From Ashinkailepas kermadecensis (Eukaryota; Arthropoda; Thecostraca; Neolepadidae), in NCBI GenBank assembly GCA_034440615.1, contig JAOTOM010005112.1, positions 417,501 to 481,500 of the forward strand: 64,000 nucleotides of DNA. Direction: 5' to 3'. The translations under genes were made by a program, and so were the position numbers. Positions 1 through 10,248 of this stretch are shown here, one piece after another. A model generated the notes under the pieces. The model did no database searches and was not told the DNA's origin. It saw only the letters and a list, made by a program, of their open reading frames with translations. Numbering within the stretch: position 1 is the stretch's first letter; every line of letters starts with the position of its first letter.

Positions 1-502
1 ACTATTTGTGCCCAATTATAGGTTAATCAGAACAAATCTTAAGGTCGCAACTGTTTGCGACTTTGGTACCACGCTTCCCAGCGCTGGACTACGTACGAAC
101 TACGAAGTCCTGTCTTTCATCGTTTCTCCTCGCTTCATAGCATTCTTTCTAACCAATAATGTCCGTGGTGGATTGGTGTTATCTCTGCCAATAAGACCCC
201 AATCTCATTTGCACCATACCGTTATATTTATAACCGAGAGAACAATAAGCAAAAGTGTCTGCTGTGCTGTGATAATACCCACACTTCTTTGTTGCAGATA
301 GTCTGTGGTATCGGCAGTCTGCAATTCGTATTGCGTGGGTTGTGCCTGCATTGGGTTTGCATGGCTGGTATCATGGCGCCTGCTAAAACAAGAAGGTCTC
401 CGTCAGTTTGGCTGATCGGGCAGACTGAGAAAGAAATATTGGGATCAGGGCTCCCAACAAACGGAGCTGTGCTTAAAAAATTGCATATATCACCACCAAG
501 AG
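1..502. other. Upstream region of the 717-codon gene, no gene seen
   Basis: No coding region is supported. A pyrimidine tract followed by CAG at about 285-297 (ttctttgttgcag) looks like a 3' splice site, so an upstream non-coding exon could join the next gene. An in-frame TGA at 413-415 lies 90 bp before the chosen ATG, so the following reading frame does not extend further upstream without splicing. Confidence 0.4.
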
Positions 503-2656
503 ATGAAGCACACAGTCATGGACAGCGAAGCGCTCACAATCGACGCCACTCTGGCAATCTGGGAGAAAGCTCGCATTCCTGCGCAGCGTAAGGATAACTG
601 CATGCGCAAGCTTCGCAAGCTCTTTGAGGACTATCGCGACTTGAGAAAGCGCCGGTTATTTGGGGGCGACAGTAGCAAGTCCAAGATTATGCTGTTCAAG
701 AGCGATCTCGACGACCTCTTCGACGTGTCGCAGAAGGATGCTGTGACTACCATGTCCAATGAAGAGGACAAGCAGTTCCTCAGCATGCAGCAGCAAGACC
801 CGGCCAGCTCCAGTATGTCTGGGATGGACAAGTGTCTGGCGGAAGTGGAGAACCGTAAGCGCACTAAGATTGAGCGAGAGGCCGCGCACAAGGCAACATG
901 TGCGGAGAATGTCAGAGAGACTAACCTTGTCGTTCCCTCCACCTCTGTCATCACTGAGGACAAAGGAAGTGCGTCATCTGAAGAGACTGATGACGATGAT
1001 GCCGGAAAGGATGACGTCTTCCAACCTCCTTCTACATCAGCGTGGAGGACCAAAGGTATGGAGACGAGGTCAGATTCGAAGATGCGGACCGTAGTAACGA
1101 AAGCTGTGGCTGCCTCGCTGGACCGAGTGAACCTGGCAGACCGTGGAGCTATGTTCGTTGTTGGCGCTGTTACACAGGCACTCGGCTACGACCTGGATGA
1201 CGTGGCGCTCTCTAGGAGCACGATCCGACGTGCCCGGATTGCCACCAGGGAAGAAGAGGCCGCAGCTGAGCAGGAATGTTTCACTCCGGATGGCCCGCTA
1301 CTCCTCCACTGGGACAGCAAATTGCTGCCAGATATCGACGGCAGCAGCAAGAAGATTGATCGGGTAGCCATCCTTGTGACGGGTGGTAAGACGGAACAGC
1401 TGCTAGCTGTCCCGAAGATCGGTCGCGGCACAGGACAGCAGCAGTGTGATGTCTGTCTCTGCGCGCTGGAGGACTGGCGGCTGAAACCAATGGTCCAGGG
1501 CATGGTCTTCGACACCGCAAGTGCAAACACCGGACTGAAGGCGGGTGCTGGCCCGCTCCTCGAAAAGGCGTTGGATAGAGATATGATTTGCATTGGCTGT
1601 CGTCACCACGTGTTCGAGGTGATGTTGTCTGCTGTGTGCGCCGCCTGCCTGGGGCCGACATCGGGCCCTGAGATGAAGCTGTTCAAGCAGTTCCAGGAGG
1701 ACTGGGCCGTCATCGATCAATGTAACTTTCAGCCAGCAGACGACGAGCTCTTTGTTGGCATGATGGAAGGCCTCCGACAGCAGATGCTGCCCTTCTTCGC
1801 GGAAGCGATGAAGCATAAGAGTACGAGAGAAGATTATGATGAGCTTCTCCAGCTAAGCCACCTTTTCCTAGGTGGATCCTCTGACACTGACGTGAGCTTC
1901 AGGGCTCCAGGCGCTATGCATAACGCCAGATGGATGGCGAAGGCCACATACTCACTGAAGATGTTCCTCTTCAGGGGGCAGACCAAGCTGACGAAGAAGC
2001 AGACAACTGGACTGACGAAGGTCAGCCTCTTCGTTTCGCTGGTGTACGCGCGCTACTGGCACGAGGCCGCAATGCCAGAGAAAGCGCCCCTCAACGACCT
2101 GCAACTTCTCGCGCTTCTACACGAGTACCCAGATTCCGAAGTGCGGAAGGCGGCGATAGACGCGTTCTCCCGCCATCTGTGGTCGTTTTCGGAGCATCTC
2201 GTGCTACTGGCACTATTCGACGACCGGGTCGACGACTGCACGAAGGCGGCCATGGTGCACAACCTCGCTCGACCACCAAAGCCTACAGCTCCGAAGAGGC
2301 TGTCGAAGAAGACGTTCAATCATCGTTCACCTCTCGAAGACCACGTCACAAGCCGATCACTGCGGATGTTTGATCTCCTGTCCGTCAATGGCCGAGAAGA
2401 GGCGAAACAGTTCCTGTCGAAGTCACCCGCCGACTGGCCTGACGACGCGAAGTACCAGGCGATGAAGGTCAGGGCGAAGATGATCAAAGTCGTAAACGAC
2501 TGTGCTGAGAGGGGCATAGCACTGGTGCAGAAGTACAACGCCTCGCCGCTAACCAAAGACGAGAGCCAGCTGCAGTACCTGCTCCGCCTGGTCAGCAAGC
2601 ACAGGAAAGAGATGCCAGTGCCGAGCAAGAAGGCTCTCAAGATGCAAGACGTGTAA
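503..2656 (+). CDS. Intact transposase-derived protein, hAT-like RNase H pattern (717 aa)
   Basis: An uninterrupted 717-codon frame without introns; a second Met at codon 6 is an alternative start. Seen: a charged N-terminal helical segment with WEKARIP (about residues 20-52); a Ser/Asp/Glu-rich linker (about 150-172); LHWDSKLLPD with Asp at about 271; MVFDTASANTG with Asp at about 337; CRHH at about 366-369; ARW at about 475-477; and a basic C terminus. Known: hAT transposases share an early Asp, a second Asp in a (T)DNASN-like motif, a C-x2-H motif soon after it and a later RW. I recognise this set (HWD, FDT..NTG, CRHH followed by a hydrophobic helix and GPTSGP) from a widespread family of uncharacterised invertebrate proteins. 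Inference: a DNA-transposon-derived protein acting on DNA in the nucleus. No BED zinc finger is visible, and no terminal inverted repeats were identified around it. The lack of any stop or frameshift, unlike every other element here, suggests recent arrival or selection. The family call is moderate; the coding call is strong. Confidence 0.85.
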   Translation: MKHTVMDSEALTIDATLAIWEKARIPAQRKDNCMRKLRKLFEDYRDLRKRRLFGGDSSKSKIMLFKSDLDDLFDVSQKDAVTTMSNEEDKQFLSMQQQDPASSSMSGMDKCLAEVENRKRTKIEREAAHKATCAENVRETNLVVPSTSVITEDKGSASSEETDDDDAGKDDVFQPPSTSAWRTKGMETRSDSKMRTVVTKAVAASLDRVNLADRGAMFVVGAVTQALGYDLDDVALSRSTIRRARIATREEEAAAEQECFTPDGPLLLHWDSKLLPDIDGSSKKIDRVAILVTGGKTEQLLAVPKIGRGTGQQQCDVCLCALEDWRLKPMVQGMVFDTASANTGLKAGAGPLLEKALDRDMICIGCRHHVFEVMLSAVCAACLGPTSGPEMKLFKQFQEDWAVIDQCNFQPADDELFVGMMEGLRQQMLPFFAEAMKHKSTREDYDELLQLSHLFLGGSSDTDVSFRAPGAMHNARWMAKATYSLKMFLFRGQTKLTKKQTTGLTKVSLFVSLVYARYWHEAAMPEKAPLNDLQLLALLHEYPDSEVRKAAIDAFSRHLWSFSEHLVLLALFDDRVDDCTKAAMVHNLARPPKPTAPKRLSKKTFNHRSPLEDHVTSRSLRMFDLLSVNGREEAKQFLSKSPADWPDDAKYQAMKVRAKMIKVVNDCAERGIALVQKYNASPLTKDESQLQYLLRLVSKHRKEMPVPSKKALKMQDV

Positions 2657-3147
2657 GACGAGGTACCGAAATGTCAGATGCTGCGATGTAGAGATGCTGG
2701 TATGTGACGCAGGCTTGTGCGAGTATAGGTCAGTGATCAAAGAGCGTCGTCCAATGCTTAAGGAGTACGTCATTTTTCTTTAATACATCTGTGTTACGCC
2801 CGTTTGCTATTTTTTGCGCGAGTGTGCGAGTGTAGGAATAATACGCGTGTGTATAAGGTCTGAAACAATAGACGGAATATCCAAAAGCCAAGCGAACCAC
2901 TAGGGAATAATATTCGAACATAATTTGTTCTCAGTTGGTTACCAGTTCTCAGCTGCCCCAGGCCCCATTGCTTTATACTTACCGGTCAGATGCACTGTGC
3001 ACAAAGACGTGCATTTTGTTGCGACCTTAAGATATTGTCCGATCATTCCAAAATTTTGCATGGATATGCATATTGGTGTAAGGAATAGGGGCAGCCTTGA
3101 GGAGCAGAACATTTCCAGTGTTTTGGAATTTGGACCACTCTACATGC
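2657..3147. other. 3' flank of the 717-codon gene, no gene seen
   Basis: Unique sequence without a convincing polyadenylation signal of AATAAA type. No repeat or coding region is supported. Confidence 0.4.
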
Positions 3148-3787
3148 ACGTCACGGGGTGGCCACTCCAGCCTGGAGCAGACGGCGCCACACTGACACCC
3201 CATAGCGTCACGGGGTGGCTATTCTAGCCTGGAGAAGACGGCGCCACACTGACACCCCATAGCGTCACGGGGTGGCCACTCCAGCCTGGAGCAGACGGCG
3301 CCACACTGACACCCCATAGCGTCACGGGGTGGCTATTCTAGCCTGGAGAAGACGGCGCCACACTGACACCCCATAGCGTTACGGGGTGGCCACTCCAGCC
3401 TGGAGCAGACGGCGCCACACTGACACCCAATAGCGTCACGGGGTGGCCACTCCAGCCCGGAGCAGACGGTGCCACACTGACACCCCATAGCGTCACGGGG
3501 TGGTCACCCCGGCCTGGAGCAGACAGCGCCACACTGACACCCAATAGCGTCACGGGGTGGCCACTCCAGCCCGGAGCAGACAGCACCACACTGACACCCC
3601 ATAGCGTCACGGGGTGGCCACTCCAGCCTGGAGCAGACAGCGCCACACTGACACCCCATAGCGTCACGGGGTGGCCACTCCAGCCTGGAGGAGACAGCGC
3701 CACACTGACACCCCATAGCGTCACGGAGTGCCCACTCCAGCCTGGAGCAGACGGCGCCACACTGACACCCCATAGCGTCACGGGGTA
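3148..3787. repeat. Minisatellite, 57-bp unit, about 11 copies
   Basis: The marker CATAGCGTCACGGGGTGG recurs every 57 bp (for example near 3203, 3260, 3317 and on to 3773). Each unit carries the near-palindrome CTCCAGcCTGGAG. The 57-bp period is a multiple of three, which keeps minus-strand frames open; these are not genes. Copies differ at a few positions (A/C in CCC(A/C)ATAG, GGCG versus AGCG), so the array is moderately young. Confidence 0.95.
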
Positions 3788-3879
3788 CCGAAGTACCGCA
3801 GGCAGGCTTATCACAAAGCACCTCTAGCACAGGTAATTTAAAGCTTCGCCCCATGTTCCCCGACACTCCTGCACACCAG

Positions 3880-4702
3880 CCACCGAAAGCCACAACTCAA
3901 ATAGAATCTGAGTTGAAAAATGTAAAGACAAAAGTGCTAAATCATATAAATGTCACAACAAAGCATCGAACAAAATGTCGGACAATTATGCGAAACAGAG
4001 GGAAGTACTTCGGGAAATGAAAAACAACGATAATGTAATAGTAAAACCGTCTGATAAATGCAAAGGATTCGTCGTGCTAAACAAAACGGATTACATTGAA
4101 AAGGCCAGGAAAATAACGGACGATTATCAGAGCATTCCTTCCCAACCAAACCCTACCAAACGTCTCGAAATCGAAACATGTACTATTATCAAGGAAACTG
4201 TATCAGGGAAGCTACATAAAGACACAGTGTTATCTCTCCTTCTTCATTCCAGCCGAACAGCGGAATTCTACGGGCTCCCCAAAACCACAAACTAGAGGTT
4301 CCACTACGCCCTATAGTGTCGGCGAGTGGTGACCCCCTAGACAAGTTATCTTGGTTCTTGAGTAAGATTCTCGTCCAGATACTAGCGTTGGTTCCCGCCC
4401 ATCTGACAAACTCGGAGTCGTACCTGCAGAGGGTGAAAGAAACGTTTCCTACCAAACTTCCGGAAGGCAGTATTGTTTTCACCATGGACGTGAAAAATGT
4501 ATATGGTAGCATTCCGATAAAGGAGGGAATAGATGTTGTGATTCGTCTAATCGAGGACAATCTGGATGATATTTGTCTTTTCGGGATTGGTGTACAGGAC
4601 TGTGTGAAATTACTACCACATATTTTCAGCAATAACCTCATACGTTTCGGTAACTCCATGTACAAGCAGACAAAAGGAGTGGCTATGGGTAACCGATGTG
4701 CA
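3880..4702 (+). pseudogene. Penelope-like element reverse transcriptase fragment, frameshifted
   Basis: Conceptual translation gives, in order, VIVKPSDKCKGFVVLNKTDY (about 4038-4100), FYGLPK (about 4264-4281), PLRPIVSASGDP (about 4304-4334), FTMDVKNVYGSIP (motif A, Asp codon at 4487-4489) and KGVAMGN (motif B, about 4672-4693). This order and spacing is typical of Penelope-like element RT. Two frame changes are visible: one in an A-run near 3970 and one near 4275-4290, where GLPK is followed by a stop in one frame and the HKLEVPLRPIV reading continues in another. Motif C and everything downstream are missing, because the frame runs straight into the 31-bp minisatellite at 4703. It is a dead copy. 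The GIY-YIG piece at 9.9 kb is on the same strand and could belong to the same original insertion. Confidence 0.85.
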
Positions 4703-5473
4703 CGGGTAGGTGCCGTAGGCATGCCGCCACGCGCGGGTAGGTGCCGTAGGCATGCCGCCCCGCGCGGGCAGGTGCCGTAGGCATGCCGCATCGCGCGGGT
4801 AGGTGCCGTAGGCATGCCGCCCCGCGCGGGCAGGTGCCGTAGGCATGCCGCATCGCGCGGGTAGGTGCCGTAGGCATGCCGCCCCACGCGGGCAGGTGCC
4901 GTAGGCATGCCGCCCCGCGCGGGCAGGTGCCGTAGGCATGCCGCATCGCGCGGGTAGGTGCCGTAGGCATGCCGCCCCACGCGGGCAGGTGCCGTAGACA
5001 TGCCGCCCCGCGCGGGCAGGTGCCGTAGGCATGCCGCCCCGCGCGGGCGAGGCATGCCGCATCGCGCGGGTAGGTGCCGTAGGCATACCGCCCCGCGGGG
5101 CAGGGCATGGCATGCCGCCCCAGGGACATGCCGCCACGCGCGGGTAGGTGCCGTAGGCATGCCGCCCCACGCGGGCAGGTGCCGTAGACATGCCGCCCCG
5201 CGTGGGCAGGTGCCGTAGGCATACCACCCCGCGTGGGCAGGTGCCGTAGACATGCCGCCCCGCGTGGGCAGGTGCCGTAGGCATGCCGCCACGCGCGGGT
5301 AGGTGCCGTAGGCATGCCGCCCCGCGTGGGCAGGTGCCGTAGACATGCCGCCCCGCGTGGGCAGGTGCCGTAGGCATGCCGCCCCGCGTGGGCAGGTGCC
5401 GTAGGCATGCCGCCCCGCGCGGGCAGGTGCCGTAGACGTGCCGCACCGAGCGGGCAGATGTCGTAGACGTGCA
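4703..5473. repeat. Minisatellite, 31-bp unit, about 25 copies
   Basis: GGTGCCGTAGGCATGCCGCC recurs every 31 bp with variable CCCGCGCGGG or CATCGCGCGGG spacers. The core GGCATGCC is an 8-bp palindrome. Since 31 is not a multiple of three and the unit has no minus-strand stop, all three minus-strand frames stay open and encode the same rotating 31-residue peptide; this is an artefact. The array starts exactly where the Penelope RT reading is lost. One shorter irregular patch lies near 5045-5130. Confidence 0.95.
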
Positions 5474-5960
5474 GTCCACTCCGTATTTTTTTTAAAGGGC
5501 ATTACACACATATGGTGACCGAAAGAACAGCCACCAAAATGTTGCGTTCTGGGAAAAACGTTTCACAAATTCAGTACTCAGAAATGGTGTGTCGACATTG
5601 AAAGAATATATATATCGATCGTGGAAATATAGCAAAGGCCACGCGAAGCTCACGCAGAGAGCAAAATATTTTACTTTCGTCTGTGACCTTCCGCAGAATG
5701 TGTGATGGTGTGTGGCAATGTCCTTTCCATGTGATGTAGACAACCTACAAATAGCGAGCAGTATTTAAAATTATGATCCGAGCAAATGGAGCCACTGTTG
5801 TCATGCTAGACGATGTTCGATATGTTCAATACGGCACGATCAATATGTGCTAGTATATATTGTGTTGTATTGTACTATGCGATTGATTTAATAGTGTGGC
5901 ACCTTTAGTTCGAACGAGGCCGAACCCTGAAAGATTGGTCCGTCAAATACCAGATCAAAT
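5474..5960. other. Inter-array unique sequence, no gene seen
   Basis: AT-richer unique DNA. A minus-strand open stretch of about 83 codons (5492-5743) has no recognisable domain and is not supported as a gene. Confidence 0.4.
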
Positions 5961-6222
5961 CGGCTTCAGCAACCCTGTCCGGCTGACCGGACAGTAACAA
6001 CTTCAGCAGGCCTGCCCGGCTGACCCGACAGTAACAACTTCAGCAGCCCTGCCCGGCTGACCCGACAGTAACAACTTCAGCAGCCCTGCCCGGCTGACCC
6101 GACAGTAACAACTTCAGCAGCCCTGCCCGGCTGACCCGACAGTAACAACTTCAGCAGCCCTGCCCGGCTGACCCGACAGTAACAACTTCAGCAGGCCTGC
6201 CCGGCCGACCCGACCGTAACGC
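5961..6222. repeat. Minisatellite, 37-bp unit, about 7 copies
   Basis: AGTAACAACTTCAGCA recurs every 37 bp. The first unit contains the inverted repeat GTCCGG-ctga-CCGGAC, which is eroded in the later units (CCCGGCTGACCCGAC). The last unit is diverged (CCGTAACGC). Confidence 0.95.
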
Positions 6223-7424
6223 TTTTGAAAGGTCTAAACTCGAAATAACGTAGCGCAATAAAATGGCATAGAACCACGGAGCAACCACAGCTATGCAGTT
6301 CTACTTACCAAGTGTAGTATACGTTAACTTACACGGTTCTGAACCGTTTTCTTTTCATCTTGCACCATTTCAAAAGGGGTTATGTCGCCGAGTTTTGAGG
6401 TGTCATTCCGTGTAGTTGTTGAACAGCACAGTGTCTATAGCGATGAATGTCAGCTCTGCGTGGGGTGCTGCACTGACAATTCCTCTGTAATAGGATACAA
6501 AGAAATAAAATGGGATTTGCTCTGGAGCCTGTTTGAAGCACATTATGCAACGTCATAGATCATCGTATTTCAATACCTGGATTAGTATTGGAGTTATTGC
6601 ATTGGGTTGCGAAATAACGCAAGCTAAGTTCATGTGGCAAGAAACATTGTAAAGCACTTCCAAATCTGAAGAGCTGGAAATTCCTCGCCTCGCTCGACAT
6701 CTCCCTTACGAAGCATCTCGCCGGCCCGAATGATGTATGCGCTCCATGTAAAAGAAAGGTCATGGTAAAAATTGTATTGGGAGAAAGCTAGGACAGCCAT
6801 TATCAAGTAAATCGAATAAAGCTCGTCTATTTGATCGCGTTCAAAATAGTTCACGTTGGATTTGAATTCCAATAATTAGTGAAAGCTTGGTGTTGCCTCT
6901 ACGTATAGAGATACTTAACGGATCGCTTCGAAACAGGAACTTCTCTCTATCTATCCTGTTCTATCTATCCGATCGCTTAGCACACAACGAAGCTAATCCA
7001 GCCTTAATCCTCGAAATTATTAATCAGCAATGGACAAAACCAGACCACGAAGGTCTCTACCAGCCACAGTGAACACGTTTTTGTAGGCACATGCCTTATC
7101 TGGCTAGGGGTAAGCAGCAACCGGCTCTGACACCAAAACGTTCTCAACTGTGACGTGCTGTAAGCAGCGACAGCGCATCCGCACCCACGTGACGGCTATG
7201 GCGCCACCATACCTCAATGACAGTGACACAACTGGCAAGATAGCACTGAGTCTCGGAACACGTCCTGGCATGAACGCTGGCATGACTTCTAAATCCATGA
7301 TTAGGTTAAAAAAAACACTTTACATTCGACGTCCGTGCAAAGCAATGCGAATGTCTCCGAATTAAACAGCCGTGTTTTCTTTCTGATCAGTGGCTGCTAA
7401 ATAATTCATCGGCAAAAGGCTCTG
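6223..7424. other. Inter-array sequence, no gene seen
   Basis: Mixed AT-rich unique sequence. Several short open frames show no domain or splice-site support. Confidence 0.4.
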
Positions 7425-7808
7425 CAGGTACCTGGACAGCTCTTCGTCAACTGCCGCAGGTACCTGGACAACTCTCCATCAGCTGCCGCAGGTACCTGGA
7501 CAGCCCTCCGTCAGCTGCCGCAGGTACCTGGACAGCTCTCCATCAGCTGCCGCAGGTACCTGGACAGCTCTCCGTCAGCTGCCGCAGGTACCTGGACAGC
7601 TCTCCGTCAGCTGCCGCAGGTACCTGGACAGCTCTCCGTCAGCTGCCGCAGGTACCTGGACAGCTCTACGTCAGCTACCGCAGGTACCTGGACAGCTCTA
7701 CGTCAACTGCCGCAGGTACCTGGACAGCTCTCCATCAGCCGCCACAGGTACCTCGACAGCTCTCCATCAGCTGCCGCAGGTACCTGGACAGCTCTCCGTC
7801 AGCTGCCG
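7425..7808. repeat. Minisatellite, 32-bp unit, 12 copies, palindromic core
   Basis: Exactly 12 units of 32 bp built on CAGGTACCTGGACAGCTC and CCGTCAGCTGCCG. CAGGTACCTG is a perfect 10-bp palindrome present in almost every unit (one copy reads CAGGTACCTC). The unit also contains GTCAGCTG, a string that recurs in arrays elsewhere in the window. Confidence 0.97.
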
Positions 7809-9489
7809 CCTCACGAATCAGAGGCGTGTCCTCCCGGAGCGCGCCGCCGCGCTGGAAGGCAGGACAGCATTGGGCGCCCCACGACCTCTGACACTACTGA
7901 CGGCAGGTCCGCAGCCCTCCGGAGACCAAGCTACCTCGGCTGACAGCCTGCAGGCTTCAAAGCCACCACGGCTACAAAAACAGCCGAATGATGTCGGTTG
8001 CTGCGGCGCCACCGATTGGCTGAAGGGTAGCGGACTGGTGGCCTTGGATAAACGGTAGGCAATCACATACTCACACGGCAAGCAACCTGTCGGCAACACA
8101 TGCGGCGGCAGACAAGCTCTGAATGTGCTTCGAAGACCTGCAAGGGTTGAACTCCCGATTAACGATAAACTTGTCGTGAAAGTCATTTATTTCTGTTTGT
8201 ACAGTTATCATCTTCGTAAAATACATCGCACATCCGCAAAGCACAAATATCGCCATGTGACTATTCATCTTAACTTAAAACATTCAACGTAAGTGATTAT
8301 TTTACAATGAAAATATTCTTCAATTAATGAACAACTAATAGGTCGAAAATGAGACTTCGGGTTTATGAAAAAAAAATATTGAGAACTATGAAGCGTGCGA
8401 AATAGGAGGTACATATTTTATATATCGATATGTTTAAATACTGGAAGTCAGCCTAGGCTAGACTAAATAGATGCAACGGTAAAATGCGATGGGTTCGACA
8501 CGACCGACGTACCACTGCATTAATGATCACCATCTTGCGTTACATCGCTTAACTTACTACCACCATACTTCTCATCCTGCCTACCTAAACCTTCATTCTG
8601 CTCTTGTCCAGATTTGTTAGCGTTGTGCCGTGTGACCGGGATAGCCACGTTTACGACGCTTATCAACAAGCAGAGGTCAGAGTGACGAAGGACGTCGATT
8701 TGAGGCTAAACAAATTTTGTTTTGATGCCAACCCTCTCCCAGTCAGTTTTTAGCTGTGGGCGCCAAAGCGTTTCCGATAGCGCCTTGCAATTGCGGATAG
8801 CTGATGACACATCTTGTATGCATGTTTTGGTGCAAGAAAAGAACTAGGCCATGTCAGGTCACCTAGATAGAACGTTTTTATTGCGGGCATGTCAGGCGAG
8901 TGTATGACAAAACGGCGATGATCTTACATACGCTTAGCAAACTACAGCTCATCATTCTGTATGAATGGATGCTTCATTCATAGGCGTGAGGCTTTAACCT
9001 TTCCTACTTGACATAGGGTAATAGACCTTTACAAGGTCACAAAAAGTCATTCACCCATGCTGCAAGTTTAGGTTCTATGCACGTACTTTGAAGAGAAACC
9101 TCCAGAAAATACCTACGTTCCTTTGATGCTCACGAGAACCCATCACAGAGTTCTGGCCATGTTAGGTCACCAACCCTCACCAGCATTGGGCAGCTTGTCG
9201 CCTTCAAATGGCACGTGGAGTAAGTACGACCCTATCGCAATTCCAAGCAGAATGATGTTAAAAAAGCAGCGTGGTGTTCTCAACATCTTTATCTTCGACC
9301 TGACCTAGGGGGCCAGCAGTTGACCTCACAAGGTCAGATTGGTGTTATTAGATATAACTTGTATCAAACAATGCATTGGTTTCTGTTTCATGTATCTAGC
9401 TCAATTGGGGGCGAAGTAGTGAGGGGCGACAGCCATCCCCTACCCCTCCTTCGGGAATGAGGATGACGAAGCGATTTCGTTAGTTAAGG
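7809..9489. other. Inter-array sequence, no gene seen
   Basis: 7.81-8.05 kb is GC-rich, the rest is mixed. Between about 8.65 and 9.37 kb are several AGGTCA-type words (GACCTTTACAAGGTCA, GTTGACCTCACAAGGTCA), perhaps an old non-autonomous element, but no termini could be defined. Confidence 0.35.
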
Positions 9490-9905
9490 ATTGAGATAAC
9501 ATGCACGGGACACTGCGTATGTGATAGACACGTAACAATAGAGTCACACGCAGGAGCGATAACAGATAGGATAGCGATAACAGAGCGATAACAGGAGCGA
9601 TAACAGGAGCGATAACAGATAACATGCACGGGATACTGCGTATGTGGTAGACACGTAACAATAGAGTCACACGCAGGAGCGATAACAGATAGGATAGCGA
9701 TAACAGAGCGATAACAGGAGCGACAACAGATAACATGCACGGGATACTGCGTATGTGGTAGACACGTAACAATAGAGTCACACGCAGGAGCGATAACAGA
9801 TAGGATAGCGACAACAGAGCGATAACAGGAGCGATAACAGATAACATGCACGGGACACTGCGTATGTGGTAGACACGTAACAATAGAGTCACACGCAGGA
9901 GCGGA
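9490..9905. repeat. Nested tandem repeat: about 4 units of 110-124 bp containing 12-bp subrepeats
   Basis: ACATGCACGGGA(C/T)ACTGCGTA recurs at about 9498, 9622, 9734 and 9844 (spacing 124, 112, 110). Each unit contains tandem GAGCGATAACAG dodecamers, and changes in their number explain the different unit lengths. Minus-strand frames run open through it and are not genes. It ends immediately before the Penelope GIY-YIG fragment. Confidence 0.95.
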
Positions 9906-9912
9906 GACCGGC

Positions 9913-10248
9913 GTGCTATCATCTCTACAGGCACCACGACCCATGTGTCAAGAAGCCACTGCCAGCAGGCACTCCACCCGACGCCACCTAGTATATCAAA
10001 TCAAATGCAAATGCGGGGAAAGCTATGTAGGTGAAACGTGCAGGTTAAAACTGGTTAGATTAATGGAACATGTTGCAGATATACAACATGGACGTACGGA
10101 CATGACGACTACAAACCATGGTCCACATGCCACCGATATAATAGGAACTTACATTCACTGGAGGCTACAGCACCAGCTACATAAGTCAACTGGAAAAAGC
10201 GCGTTGTCCGAGAGGCAGGGAAAATTAAATTGCAAAAGTCATCTTTAA
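9913..10248 (+). pseudogene. Penelope-like element GIY-YIG endonuclease fragment
   Basis: The translation contains LVYQIKCKCGESYVGETCRL (about 9988-10047) followed by VRLMEHVADIQHG. Known: Penelope-like elements end in a GIY-YIG domain with a VY-x(2)-C-x-CG-x(2)-YVGET core, which this matches; the reading then degrades (no clear catalytic Glu region) and stops at 10248. The piece is truncated at its 5' side, where it meets the nested tandem repeat. Together with the RT fragment at 3.9 kb it accounts for both diagnostic domains of one element type on the same strand, but they are 5 kb apart with arrays between, so a single origin is inference. Confidence 0.75.

Noticed and set aside
289..591. 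100-codon frame overlapping the start of the 717-codon gene
   Set aside because: Different frame from the supported gene, no domain, and no reason to prefer it.
4189..5511. 440-codon minus-strand frame (and two overlapping ones)
   Set aside because: It consists of the stop-free 31-bp repeat plus flanks; all three frames are open, which is a property of the unit and not of a gene.
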